A stretch of 64,000 nt of DNA from Paenibacillus_V sp046244365 (GTDB lineage Bacteria > Bacillota > Bacilli > Paenibacillales > NBRC-103111). The first letter of the stretch is position 1. Every line of letters starts with the position of its first letter. Position numbers and translations under genes: made by a program. The stretch lies in NCBI RefSeq assembly GCF_046244365.1, contig NZ_CP176395.1, positions 1,736,001 to 1,800,000 on the forward strand, given 5' to 3'. A model generated the notes under the pieces. The model was not told the origin of the DNA, made no database searches, and saw only the letters and a program-made list of their open reading frames with translations. Below, in pieces: positions 26,437-34,860 of the stretch.

Positions 26437-26735
26437 GAGGCACGCGTGAGTTAACGGCAGTGCGGTAGGTAGACGTTGACGTATAGAGAGTAACAGTAAG
26501 GGCTGCCTGGGGTGAGGCAGCAAGTTTAGGTTAGTTAATGTGAGAAGCGCGGAAGTCGTGCGAGTTAAGCGGTGGTGCGGTGTTGAAACGTTGGTGCAGG
26601 GAGAGTAACAGTAAGGAGCTGGCTGGGGTGAGGCAGTGAGTTTAGGTTAGTTAATGTGAGAAGCGGAAGTTGTGCGAGTTAAGCGGTCGTGCGGCTGCTG
26701 AAACGTTGGCGCTGGGGAGAGTAACAGTAAGGGCT
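26437..26735 (+). repeat. 115-bp tandem repeat, about 2.5 copies
   Basis: The anchor GAGAGTAACAGTAAG occurs at 26486, 26601 and 26717, giving periods of 115 and 116 bases. Between anchors the units share TTTAGGTTAGTTAATGTGAG and GTGCGAGTTAAGCGGT. No coding potential is seen. Confidence 0.85.
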
Positions 26736-26764
26736 AGGGAGCTTCCAGTCTGCTGGCTCCAGCC

Positions 26765-26970
26765 TTAGTGAACCCGGATTCACTAATAATGAACCTAAAT
26801 TCACTATTTATGCCCTCAATGCCAATTGCAGAGTCGATAGTGAATAGAGGTTCACTAATAGTGAACCTTAGCGTAGTTTAGGGACGTCTGATTCACTAAA
26901 CGGTGGAATTCCCCTTCCCGGCATGGCAAATAGTGAACATTGGTTCATAAATAATGAACCTAAGTTCTAT
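26765..26970. repeat. Cluster of TTCACTAWTAGTGAA-type palindromic repeats (copy 1)
   Basis: Repeated arms such as GTGAACC, TTCACTAATAATGAACCT, GGTTCACTAATAGTGAACC and TAGTGAACATTGGTTCA recur in both orientations. The block GAACCTAAATTCACTATTT is shared exactly with the second cluster at 34640-34860. Confidence 0.8.
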
Positions 26971-27150
26971 TTTCCATACGGGGTAGATCGGACGCCTGCT
27001 CAGGCGACTTTCGTTTTCTTCACCGCTTTACAACGCCGGAATTTATGTTTCCCGCCGGCAAGCGCCCTCCCCGCAGATTGACACTCCACTATGAGGCTCC
27101 GGCTAGACGGAGCCACTTATAGCAACGGCCGGTGCCGGTGCCGCTGCTTG

Positions 27151-28362
27151 CTACGGAAACAGCAGCTCCGGCTGGTCGAACGCCTCTTTCCAGGCAAGCG
27201 ATCCGGCGCCGATCAGGTTGGCGTGTTCGCCAAAGCCGGTGAAGCGGATTTCCGCGCGGCTGGCCGCTGCGGGAAGCGCCTTCCCCTGCATGCTTTGGCG
27301 AACGCGGCCCAGCAGCCGCTCCCCGAGCATCGTCATTTCGCCATGGATGACGATGAGCTCCGGGTTAAACAGATTGACGATGTTGCCGAGGCCGACCGCC
27401 AAATAATCGCCAAGCTCGTCAATCGCCGCCAGCAGAGCTCCGGCATCGCCATGCTCTACAGCCTGGGCGACAAGCCGAACCGTCAGCGGTTCGCCGTCCT
27501 GCACGCGGGCGTTCAGCCAATTGGAACCGGGCAGACACTCCCGTACATTCGCGAGCAAGGCGTCGGAGGACGCGTACGTCTCCCAGCAGCCCCGATTTCC
27601 GCAGCGGCAAGGACGGCCGCCCATTTGCACAACCGTATGGCCGACCTCGCCGAAGCTTTCGTCCATACCGCGTACCATATGGCCGTCGATCAGCAGGCCT
27701 GCGCCGATTCCTCCGTCAGTGAACAAACTGATGAAATTTCGCTTCCGCTTGCCGAGCCCGAACCACTGCTCCGCCAGCGCCGAGTTTCGGCACTCGTTGT
27801 CGATCCAAACCGGGAGTCCGAACGACTCCAGTTCGCGGTCGATGCGCAGTCCGTTCACCTCCGCGAAATTGACTGCGGTCGTCGAGCCTAAATGCCGGAC
27901 TACAAGCCCGGGTAAGCCGACTCCAATGCCGACGACCGGCATGCCGGAGCCATGTGCCAGCTTCAGCACGCGGCCGGCGACTGCCGCTAGCGTCGAGCCT
28001 ACCGTTTGCTGCGACGGATGTGGCGGCAAAGGCTCTGCGATCCGGTGATGCAGGCCGCCGAGCAGGTCGACGACGGCCCCCTCCACTTGGCGCGCGCCGA
28101 TGTGGAGAGCGGCGGCGAACCGGCCTACGGGGTTAACCGTAATGAGCTTGGGCTTCTTGCCGCCCTGCTCGGTTGATGCGCCGACGCCGCTTATTTTCAG
28201 AAAACCTTCGCCGATCAACTCGTCGACGAGACTGGAGGACGTCGGCATGCTGATGCCGAGCGTCTTCGCAAGTTCGGGCTTCGTCGTTTCTTCCGCGTGC
28301 CTCGCCAGCTGCAAAATATTCAGTTTGTTTGTCCGTTTCGAGTCGTTTCTTTTGAGCAGCAT
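27151..28362 (-). CDS. ROK family transcriptional regulator (XylR/NagC type)
   Basis: This 403-residue protein has an N-terminal winged helix (LNILQLARHAEETTKPELAK; TLGISMPTSSSLVDELIGEG) and a sugar-kinase-like ROK domain. The ROK signature is visible in FISLFTDGGIGAGLLIDGHM. The zinc-binding motif GRPCRCGNRGCWETYAS is intact with its three cysteines, as in ROK repressors. It is the third gene of the SDR - M20 peptidase - ROK operon, 49 bases after the peptidase. A XylR-like palindrome overlaps the operon promoter, so it probably represses its own operon and is released by a sugar or sugar derivative. Confidence 0.93.
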   Translation of the reverse strand: MLLKRNDSKRTNKLNILQLARHAEETTKPELAKTLGISMPTSSSLVDELIGEGFLKISGVGASTEQGGKKPKLITVNPVGRFAAALHIGARQVEGAVVDLLGGLHHRIAEPLPPHPSQQTVGSTLAAVAGRVLKLAHGSGMPVVGIGVGLPGLVVRHLGSTTAVNFAEVNGLRIDRELESFGLPVWIDNECRNSALAEQWFGLGKRKRNFISLFTDGGIGAGLLIDGHMVRGMDESFGEVGHTVVQMGGRPCRCGNRGCWETYASSDALLANVRECLPGSNWLNARVQDGEPLTVRLVAQAVEHGDAGALLAAIDELGDYLAVGLGNIVNLFNPELIVIHGEMTMLGERLLGRVRQSMQGKALPAAASRAEIRFTGFGEHANLIGAGSLAWKEAFDQPELLFP

Positions 28363-28411
28363 GCCGCAACGTACTCCAGTCTATGGTTTGTATCTTGGAA
28401 ATTTATTTAGT

Positions 28412-29725
28412 TCAGGCCGTAACCTCAGCAACGCCGCACCAGGCGACCATCGTTTGCGCGAACATTTTGACCAGATTCAGAAAATCCTCGATATCGATAA
28501 ATTCATCGGGCGCATGGGCGTTGCCGCCTTTCGGCCCCCAGACGATAGCCGGGGTGTCGCTATGCAGGTTGAACATGAACGAGTCGCAGGCGAAGGCCGC
28601 GCCGCGAACCGGAAGTCCCTGCTCATAATAGCGTTTTCCGATCGCGCTGGTCAACGGCAAAATATCGTGACCGTCCGGGATACCGCTTCCCGGCAGGAAA
28701 CGGATCAGCTTTTCGTAGCGGATATCCGTACCGGATAGAAGCTCGTCGGCTTCGCTCAGCCGCGTCATGAAGCTCACGAAGTCGTCAAACAGCTCGTCTT
28801 CGCCGGTTTCGGGATAGCACTGGATCCAGACGTCGATGGAGCATGTGCCCGGCGTCCGGTCTTGAAGCGGCACGTGGACGGCGCCGGCGCGAACGCCCTG
28901 AATATACGAGGTCAGCCCGGGATCGTTCGAAAACCATGCGGAGGCGGGCTTTTTCAGAGCGTGTGCGGCTTGATACTCGCGGAACAGCAGCAGGAAGCGC
29001 GCCGCCGCGAAAACGGGGTTGACCGGCTCCTCGCCGCTGAACGACCGTCCCGCTTTGCCGTGAAACGTGATGCGGTACATACCGCCGCCCTGATTTTCCG
29101 GACTAACGGTCAAATTCGTCGGCTCCGGCACGATCGCAACATCCGCCTTATATCCGCGAAGTCTCGCCGCAAGCGTACCGTTCGCTCCCCCGTATTCTTC
29201 GTCGACGACCGTCTCGATCAGAACGTCGCCGGCCAGCCGGATGCCGAGCTCGTCAAGCGCTTGAAGCGCAGCGATCGCCGCAACCATGCCGCCCTTCATA
29301 TCGAAGATGCCGAGTCCGTACTGCTTGCCGTCCCGAACCTCGCCTGCAAAAGGATCGACGGACCACGGCTCGTCCCCGCGCGGAACCGTATCCATATGTC
29401 CGGAAAACAGCAGCGACCTTCCAGCTCCGGCGCCTTTCTTCCGGCCGACTACATTGAATCGGTTCTCGTAGTGGCGCCCTGCCAAATAAGCCGGATGCTC
29501 CTTGATCCCGGCAACCTCGTCCGGCGTAAAACGATCCATCTCGCAGCCGAACCTCTCCAAAAGGCCGTATACGACCTCCTGCACGCGCGTTTCATCCCCG
29601 TAAGGCACGCGGTTTTCGCTTGGAACCGAAACGAGCGAGCGGTTCAACTGCAAAATATGCTCCGCTTTCCCGTCGACCCAGCGGTCGATCCGGTCCTCGA
29701 TCTCCATGTTTACGTTAGCCGTCAT
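28412..29725 (-). CDS. M20 family metallopeptidase (ArgE/DapE-like deacylase)
   Basis: This 437-residue enzyme belongs to the zinc-dependent M20 peptidase/deacylase family. Metal-binding motifs are visible: LLFSGHMDTVPRGDE (His and Asp ligands), YGLGIFDMKGG (bridging Asp) and VVDEEYGGANG (catalytic Glu pair). The family removes acyl groups from amino acids or cleaves dipeptides; the context with a sugar-type ROK regulator and a dehydrogenase suggests an amino-sugar or N-acyl substrate, which is inference. A good AGGGAGAG ribosome site precedes the ATG. It is 24 bases after the SDR gene in the same operon. Confidence 0.9.
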   Translation of the reverse strand: MTANVNMEIEDRIDRWVDGKAEHILQLNRSLVSVPSENRVPYGDETRVQEVVYGLLERFGCEMDRFTPDEVAGIKEHPAYLAGRHYENRFNVVGRKKGAGAGRSLLFSGHMDTVPRGDEPWSVDPFAGEVRDGKQYGLGIFDMKGGMVAAIAALQALDELGIRLAGDVLIETVVDEEYGGANGTLAARLRGYKADVAIVPEPTNLTVSPENQGGGMYRITFHGKAGRSFSGEEPVNPVFAAARFLLLFREYQAAHALKKPASAWFSNDPGLTSYIQGVRAGAVHVPLQDRTPGTCSIDVWIQCYPETGEDELFDDFVSFMTRLSEADELLSGTDIRYEKLIRFLPGSGIPDGHDILPLTSAIGKRYYEQGLPVRGAAFACDSFMFNLHSDTPAIVWGPKGGNAHAPDEFIDIEDFLNLVKMFAQTMVAWCGVAEVTA

Positions 29726-29749
29726 CGTTTTTCTCTCCCTATGGACGTA

Positions 29750-30499
29750 TTATTCCTGGCATATTTGGCCGCCGTCGACAACAAGCTCCGTACCGGTAAT
29801 AAATGACGCTTCGTCGGAAGCGAGGAAAGCGAACGCGTTCGCCACTTCCTCGGTCGAGCCGCGGCGTTTGAGCGGGATTTTGGCCAAATATTGCTGCAGC
29901 TCTTCTGCGGGCTGTCCGCCTTCCAGCGCCAAGTCCGTTTGAATCGCGCCCGGGCATATCGAGTTGACACGGATGCCGTACGGGGCTAGCTCGATCGCCA
30001 TCGTCTTGCCGAGCAGTACGATACCGGCCTTGGAGGCGTTATAATGAGCAAGCGCTTCCTCGCCGAGGATGCCGTTCGTCGACGCCATGTTGACGATGAC
30101 GCCGGATTTTTGCTTCGCCATGACGCGCGCTGCGATCTGCGAGACGATGAACGTGCCGGTCAAATTGACGGCCAGCGTATCGTTCCAGTTCTTGTCTTCA
30201 ATCTCAAGGAACGGCTCGAAACGGGCGATTCCCGCGTTGTTCGCGAGGATGTCGATCCGTCCGTATTGCCGGACCGTTTCGTCGATCATGGCCTGCACAT
30301 CCTCGCGCTTCGTAACGTCCACCGCAAAAGGCGTAACGGTTCCGAGGGCCGCCAGCTTGCCGGCGGTTTCCTCAATGCGCGCCTTCAGCGCGTCGCAAAT
30401 GACGACGGTCGCCCCCTCCAGCAAAAATTTGCGCGCGATGGATTCGCCGATTCCCCGTCCCGCGCCGGTGACGATCGCTATTTTGCCTTTCAAACGCAT
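29750..30499 (-). CDS. Short-chain dehydrogenase/reductase (FabG-like)
   Basis: This 249-residue NAD(P)-dependent oxidoreductase has the Rossmann motif TGAGRGIG at the N terminus, the NNAG motif in DILANNAGIARFE and the catalytic Tyr-x3-Lys in AHYNASKAG. The C-terminal segment (ITGTELVVDGGQ) is typical of classical SDRs of the FabG/glucose-dehydrogenase type. It is the first gene of the operon with the M20 peptidase and ROK regulator. ATG 30499 is preferred because GGGAGG lies 10 bases upstream; ATG 30508 is only one base after the same ribosome site. Substrate unknown. Confidence 0.92.
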   Translation of the reverse strand: MRLKGKIAIVTGAGRGIGESIARKFLLEGATVVICDALKARIEETAGKLAALGTVTPFAVDVTKREDVQAMIDETVRQYGRIDILANNAGIARFEPFLEIEDKNWNDTLAVNLTGTFIVSQIAARVMAKQKSGVIVNMASTNGILGEEALAHYNASKAGIVLLGKTMAIELAPYGIRVNSICPGAIQTDLALEGGQPAEELQQYLAKIPLKRRGSTEEVANAFAFLASDEASFITGTELVVDGGQICQE

Positions 30500-30519
30500 G
30501 GTTGCCATGCCTCCCGCAT

Positions 30520-30548
30520 TTAGTTAATTAAGTTATTTAACAAACTAA
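30520..30548. promoter_or_regulatory. XylR/ROK-type operator
   Basis: A 29-base imperfect palindrome runs TTAGTT...AACTAA with inner TTAA/TTAA symmetry. It closely resembles Bacillus XylR operators (TTAGTTTGTTT...AACAAACTAA). It starts ten bases after the -10 box and lies just upstream of the SDR ribosome site, a roadblock position. The ROK protein encoded in this operon is the natural candidate to bind it. Confidence 0.75.
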
Positions 30549-30557
30549 TTCACAACC

Positions 30558-30586
30558 ATTATATGTCACGGCGCAACTGCGTACAA
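30558..30586 (-). promoter_or_regulatory. Sigma-A promoter of the SDR-M20-ROK operon
   Basis: On the minus strand TTGTAC (30586-30581) and a perfect TATAAT (30563-30558) are separated by exactly 17 bases. It lies immediately upstream of the XylR-like operator. Confidence 0.75.
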
Positions 30587-30796
30587 CACTTATTTAGTCG
30601 TTTTTGGATCAGTTGTATGGGAGAGTGCTCTTGTTCCGGATCTATGTGAGATTTGCGGATAATGGGTATAGGAATAATCGCGCATCGGTCTGGAGACCGA
30701 AATGCATTTACCGCGTGGGGCGGAAGTAACCGTATATTTTTTCCATTATGATAGAACAAGGTTAAAGGCCGAGGCCGAAGGGAGAGATCACGCAAC

Positions 30797-32320
30797 ATGC
30801 AAGCAAGTAAACAAAACACCGGACTGATCGTCCTGTCGATGGCGCTGGGGCTTCTGATGTCGTCGCTGGACAATACGATCGTTTCGGCTTGTATCAGCGA
30901 TGTCATTAAGGACATCGGGGGCTTCGATAAAATGACGTGGATTTTCACGGCATATATGCTCGCGGCGACGAGTACGATGCTCATTTTCGGCAAAATGTCC
31001 GACCTGTTCGGCAGAAAGCTGTTTTATTTGATCGGCATCGGCTTGTTTTTGCTCGGTTCGGCTTTATGCGGGATGGCGCAAACGGTCGATCAGCTGATCT
31101 GGTTCCGCGTGATACAGGGAATCGGCTCGGGGGCGCTGTTTCCGATCAGCTTCACGATTATTTACACGGTGTTCGGCGATCCGAAGCAGGCGGCGAAGTT
31201 ATCCGGCGTTTTCGGAGCTATTTTCGGCTTATCCTCCGTGGCGGGTCCTCAGCTTGGGACATTCATCGCCGAGCATTGGAGCTGGCGCTGGTGCTTTTAC
31301 GTCAACGTTCCGATCGGCATCGCTTCGTTTCTCATTTTGCTGTTCGCGCTGAAGGAATCGCGTTCCGAAGCGAAGCCGAAAATCGACTACTTGGGTACGG
31401 TGCTGCTGATCGCCTCTACGGTCTCGCTCATGCTCGCGCTCGAATGGGGAGGCAAGGAGTATGCCTGGTCGTCGTGGCAAATTTTGACGCTGTTTACCGT
31501 GGCGGGCGTGTCCGGCGTCCTGTTCATACCGGTCGAGCGGAGAGCCAAAGAGCCTGTGCTGCCGCTGCATTTGTTCAAAAACCGGATGGTTGCCGGCACC
31601 AGCATCGTCTGCTTCTGTCAGGGTGCGATTATGTTCTCCGCGGTGACGTATTTGCCGATTTTCTCCGTGGCGGTGCTGCAGCAGGCGAACTCGAACAGCG
31701 TACTGACGCCGATGATGGCTTCCGTCATCGCCGGTGCGATGGGCTTCGGCTTCCTGCAAACCAAATTTGCGTTCCGCACCTTGATGCTGTTTTCGATGGC
31801 GATGGGCGTTCTCGTCTCGATCCTGCTGGCGACGGTCGGGGTGGATGCGGGCAAGGGCTACATGATTCTGCTTATGATCATCCTTGGCTTTGGCGCGGTA
31901 GGTCCGATGATGAGCGTAGCGCAAAATGCCGTCGCGGCGAACGTCGAGGCGAAATATATGGGCATCAGCTCGTCGGTCGTCGGCTTCTGGCGAAGCATCG
32001 GCGGCGTGCTCGGCGCATCGATCATGGCGACGATCGTCAACAACGATCTGAAGCAACGGATAACGGACGAAGCGGCGAAGCAGCAAATTCCGGCCGAGCA
32101 AATCGACAAGATGGCCAATCCGGAGCTGTTGATGCGCGCCGGCGACAGCATCCCGCCGCAAATGCACGACTTCCTGCGCGACGCGCTCGGAACGGCGATC
32201 AATCACGGCTTTATCCTGTGCATCTGCGTAGCGGGAGTCGGCATCGTGACCGCTATGTTCGTCGGGCCGGGCCGTCTCGACATGACGAAGAAGCAGGAAG
32301 GCGTCGGACACGCGGCGTAA
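30797..32320 (+). CDS. DHA2 family drug/proton antiporter (14 membrane segments, EmrB/QacA type)
   Basis: This 507-residue MFS transporter has about fourteen hydrophobic segments. The DHA2 hallmark LDNTIVSACISDV is in the first segment, and motif A follows in GKMSDLFGRKLFY. Members export drugs, dyes or toxic metabolites driven by protons. A ribosome site AGGGAGAG precedes the ATG, and a strong terminator follows. It is divergent from the SDR operon with about 300 bases between them. The region upstream shows a weak TATGAT -10 but no clear operator of its own. Substrate unknown. Confidence 0.93.
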   Translation: MQASKQNTGLIVLSMALGLLMSSLDNTIVSACISDVIKDIGGFDKMTWIFTAYMLAATSTMLIFGKMSDLFGRKLFYLIGIGLFLLGSALCGMAQTVDQLIWFRVIQGIGSGALFPISFTIIYTVFGDPKQAAKLSGVFGAIFGLSSVAGPQLGTFIAEHWSWRWCFYVNVPIGIASFLILLFALKESRSEAKPKIDYLGTVLLIASTVSLMLALEWGGKEYAWSSWQILTLFTVAGVSGVLFIPVERRAKEPVLPLHLFKNRMVAGTSIVCFCQGAIMFSAVTYLPIFSVAVLQQANSNSVLTPMMASVIAGAMGFGFLQTKFAFRTLMLFSMAMGVLVSILLATVGVDAGKGYMILLMIILGFGAVGPMMSVAQNAVAANVEAKYMGISSSVVGFWRSIGGVLGASIMATIVNNDLKQRITDEAAKQQIPAEQIDKMANPELLMRAGDSIPPQMHDFLRDALGTAINHGFILCICVAGVGIVTAMFVGPGRLDMTKKQEGVGHAA

Positions 32321-32333
32321 CGCATTGGATGTT

Positions 32334-32379
32334 AAAAAGCCTGCAGGCACCTATAGGACATAGGGCTTGCAGGCTTTTT
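32334..32379 (+). terminator. Terminator after the DHA2 transporter gene
   Basis: AAAAAGCCTGCA pairs with TGCAGGCTTTTT, with an inner CCTAT/ATAGG stem, ending in a T run. Confidence 0.9.
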
Positions 32380-32520
32380 GAGGCTTCGAGGCGCTTGGTC
32401 GCGGCTCGATCGCCGCATCGCCGAAGCCTTGCAGCGCGTTCCTCTAACGGGGATTCTTGCCTCTGGCAAGCGCCGGCAGCAGAGCTTTTTCACTCGGCCC
32501 CCGGAAGCCAGGCTTCAGCC

Positions 32521-33846
32521 TTACGATTGCAGTGCGGCGATTTCCGCGATCCGGTTCTCAGCCCGCGAACGCTCCGCGGCGAAGCCGATTTGATGGCCGT
32601 ATATGGATTTCTCCAAGGATGTGGAGGACAGGGAAGGAGTCCCGCCGCGCAATGCGCTCACGAAATCCGCTACCAGCCGCAGGTCGCCGCCGCCGTGCAT
32701 ATCCGCGGATACGCTCAGCTCGATCGTCTCCTCGGAATAGGTTTGTCCCGGGCTGTCGTCAGGATGCCGGATAACATAGCGGCCATCCTCCATCGTGCCC
32801 GAAATTTCGCCCTTCGTTCCGGTGATGTGGATCGTGCGGCTCGGTTTGGCGGTGGCTCCCGTGAGGCTGTGCGATGCGGTGCTGCCGTCCTCGAATTCGA
32901 CGATGACCGACTGATGATCGACGACATCGTTGTCGCAGCGCCATACGCAGCGGCCGTAAGGATTGATTGTGCGCAGCGATTCGAGTTTGCCGGCAATGTC
33001 GTCCTTGTCGAGGTTCGTACGGTCCCACACATAGGCGCCCCATAAATTTTGCTTCACATATAAGCGCTTGGCCGAGTAGGAGCAGTTTTCTTCGATCGGA
33101 CAGTCGGCCAAACATCGCGTTCCGGCGCCTTCGGGCGCTTTTTCCTTGCGGAATTGAGACAGGCCGCCGAAGCTGCTTACCTTTACCGGACGAATGCCGC
33201 CCTTCAGCCAAGCGATCAGGTCGAGATCGTGGCAGCATTTGGCCATCAGCATGGGGGAGCCGCAGTTTTCGACGCTGTTCCATTTACCGCGGACGAAGGC
33301 GGTTGCCATATGGTGATAGCTGACGTTTTCTTCGGTTTGAATGGCGACGATGTCACCGATCACGCCGGATGCCAGCCGCTCGCGGATATCCGCGTAGAAC
33401 GGCGCATATCGCAGGACGTGGCAAATCATGACGGTTCTCCCGTGTGATGCGGCGGCGTTATGGAGCTCCAGCACTTCTTCTTCGCTAACGCCGATCGGCT
33501 TCTCCAGAAGGACGTCATAGCCCGCTTTCAGCAGCGGCAGAGTAGTTTGAACGTGCAGCTGATCCATCGTTCCGTTGATCGCGGCATCCGCTATTTTCGG
33601 GCGGTCAATCAGCTGCTCCACCGATGCGAAGCAGTGATCTTCTGAGAAACCAAAGCGCTCCGCGGTGGAGTTGCGCCGTTCCGGATCCGGGTCGACGACG
33701 CCGACGATTCGGAAGTTCTGCGGATGCGTCTCGGCATAAGTGGCGTACAGCAGGCTGCGATGGCCGGCCCCGACGATTACCGCAGTAATCGGCTGTGAAA
33801 CGGAGCGGCTTGATTGAGCGTTTTGCGAATCTGAGTTCGTCGACAT
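32521..33846 (-). CDS. Gfo/Idh/MocA family oxidoreductase with cysteine-rich insert
   Basis: This 441-residue NAD(P)-dependent dehydrogenase has the Rossmann segment AVIVGAGHRSLLYATYA and the EKPIGVSEEEVLEL signature. It is longer than the two paralogs at 19-21 kb and carries an insert with clustered cysteines (RCLADCPIEENCSYSAKRLY). That insert occurs in a subgroup of these proteins and may bind metal or stabilise structure. The ATG at 33846 has AGGGG 8 bases upstream and is preferred over ATG 33870. The promoter region upstream holds a half of an inverted operator pair (33908-33921). It is probably a single-gene unit. Confidence 0.9.
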   Translation of the reverse strand: MSTNSDSQNAQSSRSVSQPITAVIVGAGHRSLLYATYAETHPQNFRIVGVVDPDPERRNSTAERFGFSEDHCFASVEQLIDRPKIADAAINGTMDQLHVQTTLPLLKAGYDVLLEKPIGVSEEEVLELHNAAASHGRTVMICHVLRYAPFYADIRERLASGVIGDIVAIQTEENVSYHHMATAFVRGKWNSVENCGSPMLMAKCCHDLDLIAWLKGGIRPVKVSSFGGLSQFRKEKAPEGAGTRCLADCPIEENCSYSAKRLYVKQNLWGAYVWDRTNLDKDDIAGKLESLRTINPYGRCVWRCDNDVVDHQSVIVEFEDGSTASHSLTGATAKPSRTIHITGTKGEISGTMEDGRYVIRHPDDSPGQTYSEETIELSVSADMHGGGDLRLVADFVSALRGGTPSLSSTSLEKSIYGHQIGFAAERSRAENRIAEIAALQS

Positions 33847-33907
33847 GGAGAAACCCCTTTTCCGAAACATATTTGGAGGATAGCCGGTATAAACAAGGAT
33901 GAAATGT

Positions 33908-33921
33908 AATCGATTTCTATA
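33908..33921. promoter_or_regulatory. LacI-like operator arm 1 upstream of the dehydrogenase gene
   Basis: AATCGATTTCTATA is the exact reverse complement of the sequence at 34035-34048. Its core ATCGAT is of the type bound by LacI-family regulators. Confidence 0.5.
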
Positions 33922-34034
33922 ATCAGATTACAAGGAGGCGGGGTGCAAATCAACAGTAAAGTACAAAAAAACCGATTACTTTTTTTTATTCCGGAAGTGC
34001 CTATTATTTTAGAAAGGGATATGTTACACTTTTT

Positions 34035-34050
34035 TATAGAAATCGATTTC
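34035..34050. promoter_or_regulatory. LacI-like operator arm 2 (palindrome GAAATCGATTTC)
   Basis: A perfect 12-base palindrome at 34039-34050 lies within TATAGAAATCGATTTC. It is followed at once by the remnant coding sequence at 34042, so it may be the surviving upstream or coding part of a lost gene. Together with arm 1 it forms a 14-base inverted repeat 113 bases apart. Confidence 0.5.
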
Positions 34051-34495
34051 TTACGTAAACAACTCCGTAAATGCTGCCGTCAGACCGGACGGCTGGGGGC
34101 TGCGAGCGGGGGAATGGGATCGGTCGGTCGCCCGCAGCGGACAGTCTTCCGTCAAGCTGAATCCGGACGCGAACAATACGTGGAACGTTCTGAATACGGA
34201 GCCGAACAAAGAAATTGCAGTCGTGCCCGGCAGCAAATACGTGCTTACCGGCTGGGTTAAAAACAGCGCAACTGCCGGATCGGCGGCTCTGGGTATCAGA
34301 CAGATCGACGCGAACGGAGCAAGCGTCACCTATACGTGGACGGAATCGGCGAAAAACAGCGATTGGACGAAGCTCACCGTCGCTTTCACCGAACAGCCGC
34401 TTACTAAGCGGGTATCGGTATTCTTCAAAGTGGATCAGGCCGCGAACGGTCCGGCATGGCTGGACGATCTGGAATTGCGGGAAGTACAGCCTTAA
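34042..34495 (+). pseudogene. Remnant of a secreted carbohydrate-binding (CBM4_9-like) domain
   Basis: The frame from 34042 to the stop after 34495 reads as a coherent beta-sandwich domain: NNSVNAAVRPDGWGLRAG, then GQSSVKLNP, YVLTGWVKNSA and FFKVDQAANGPAWLDDLELR. This order (DGW..., KL, Y.L.GWVK, G..W.DD.E.R) is typical of family 4/9-like carbohydrate-binding modules at the ends of secreted glycosidases. An in-frame TAG lies directly upstream and there is no start codon or signal peptide in front, so it is the 3' end of a gene that lost its main part. Its own terminator at 34584-34627 survives. A GTG at 34223 could start a 90-residue piece, but no ribosome site supports it. Confidence 0.65.
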
Positions 34496-34583
34496 GCTTA
34501 GGCAGTCAGGCAAGGCGAATTAGGATAGCAAGTAGGGAGTGGGGCAAGCTGCTCTAGTAAGCAAGAAGGATGGTTATTTCGTT

Positions 34584-34627
34584 AAAAGGGTTGAGCACCG
34601 GATGATTCCGGCTCAATCCTTTTTTTT
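34584..34627 (+). terminator. Terminator following the CBM remnant
   Basis: AAAAGG-TTGAGC-CCGGA pairs with TCCGG-CTCAA-CCTTTT with small mismatches and is followed by a run of T. It was presumably the terminator of the lost gene. Confidence 0.8.
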
Positions 34628-34639
34628 CGATCATCCGCC

Positions 34640-34860
34640 TGTCTATAGTGAACAGGGGTTCACTATTTATGAACCTAAATTCACTATTTTCACTCGATCT
34701 CCCTTATTGGAGCGGATAGTGAAGCAAACGAGACTATTTGGCCGTAAGGTTCACTATTAGTGAAGTTCTCTTCACTATTTCGTATGGAGGCGCGTTTTTG
34801 ATCCCGATAGTGAAGAAAGGTTCAGTAATAGTGAAGAAAGGTTCACTATTCCTATACTGC
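34640..34860. repeat. Cluster of TTCACTAWTAGTGAA-type palindromic repeats (copy 2)
   Basis: Repeated arms include TAGTGAACAGGGGTTCACTA, ATGAACCTAAATTCACTATT, GGTTCACTATTAGTGAAG and AGTGAAGAAAGGTTCA. The theme matches the cluster at 26765-26970, nearly 8 kb away. Confidence 0.8.

Larger units (their letters stand above)
26374..27150. other. Repeat-rich spacer of 0.78 kb without genes
   Basis: This spacer holds a 115-bp tandem repeat (about 26437-26735) and a cluster of TTCACTA/TAGTGAA palindromic repeats (26765-26970). A hairpin of GGCTCCG/CGGAGCC (27093-27113) follows the ROK gene on the minus strand and may end its transcript, although no T run follows. No convincing gene is seen. Confidence 0.7.

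Noticed and set aside
33943..34260. GTG-started frame with AAGGAGG before the CBM remnant
   Set aside because: Only the start looks good; after about 40 codons it becomes Arg-rich and is out of frame with the clear CBM sequence.
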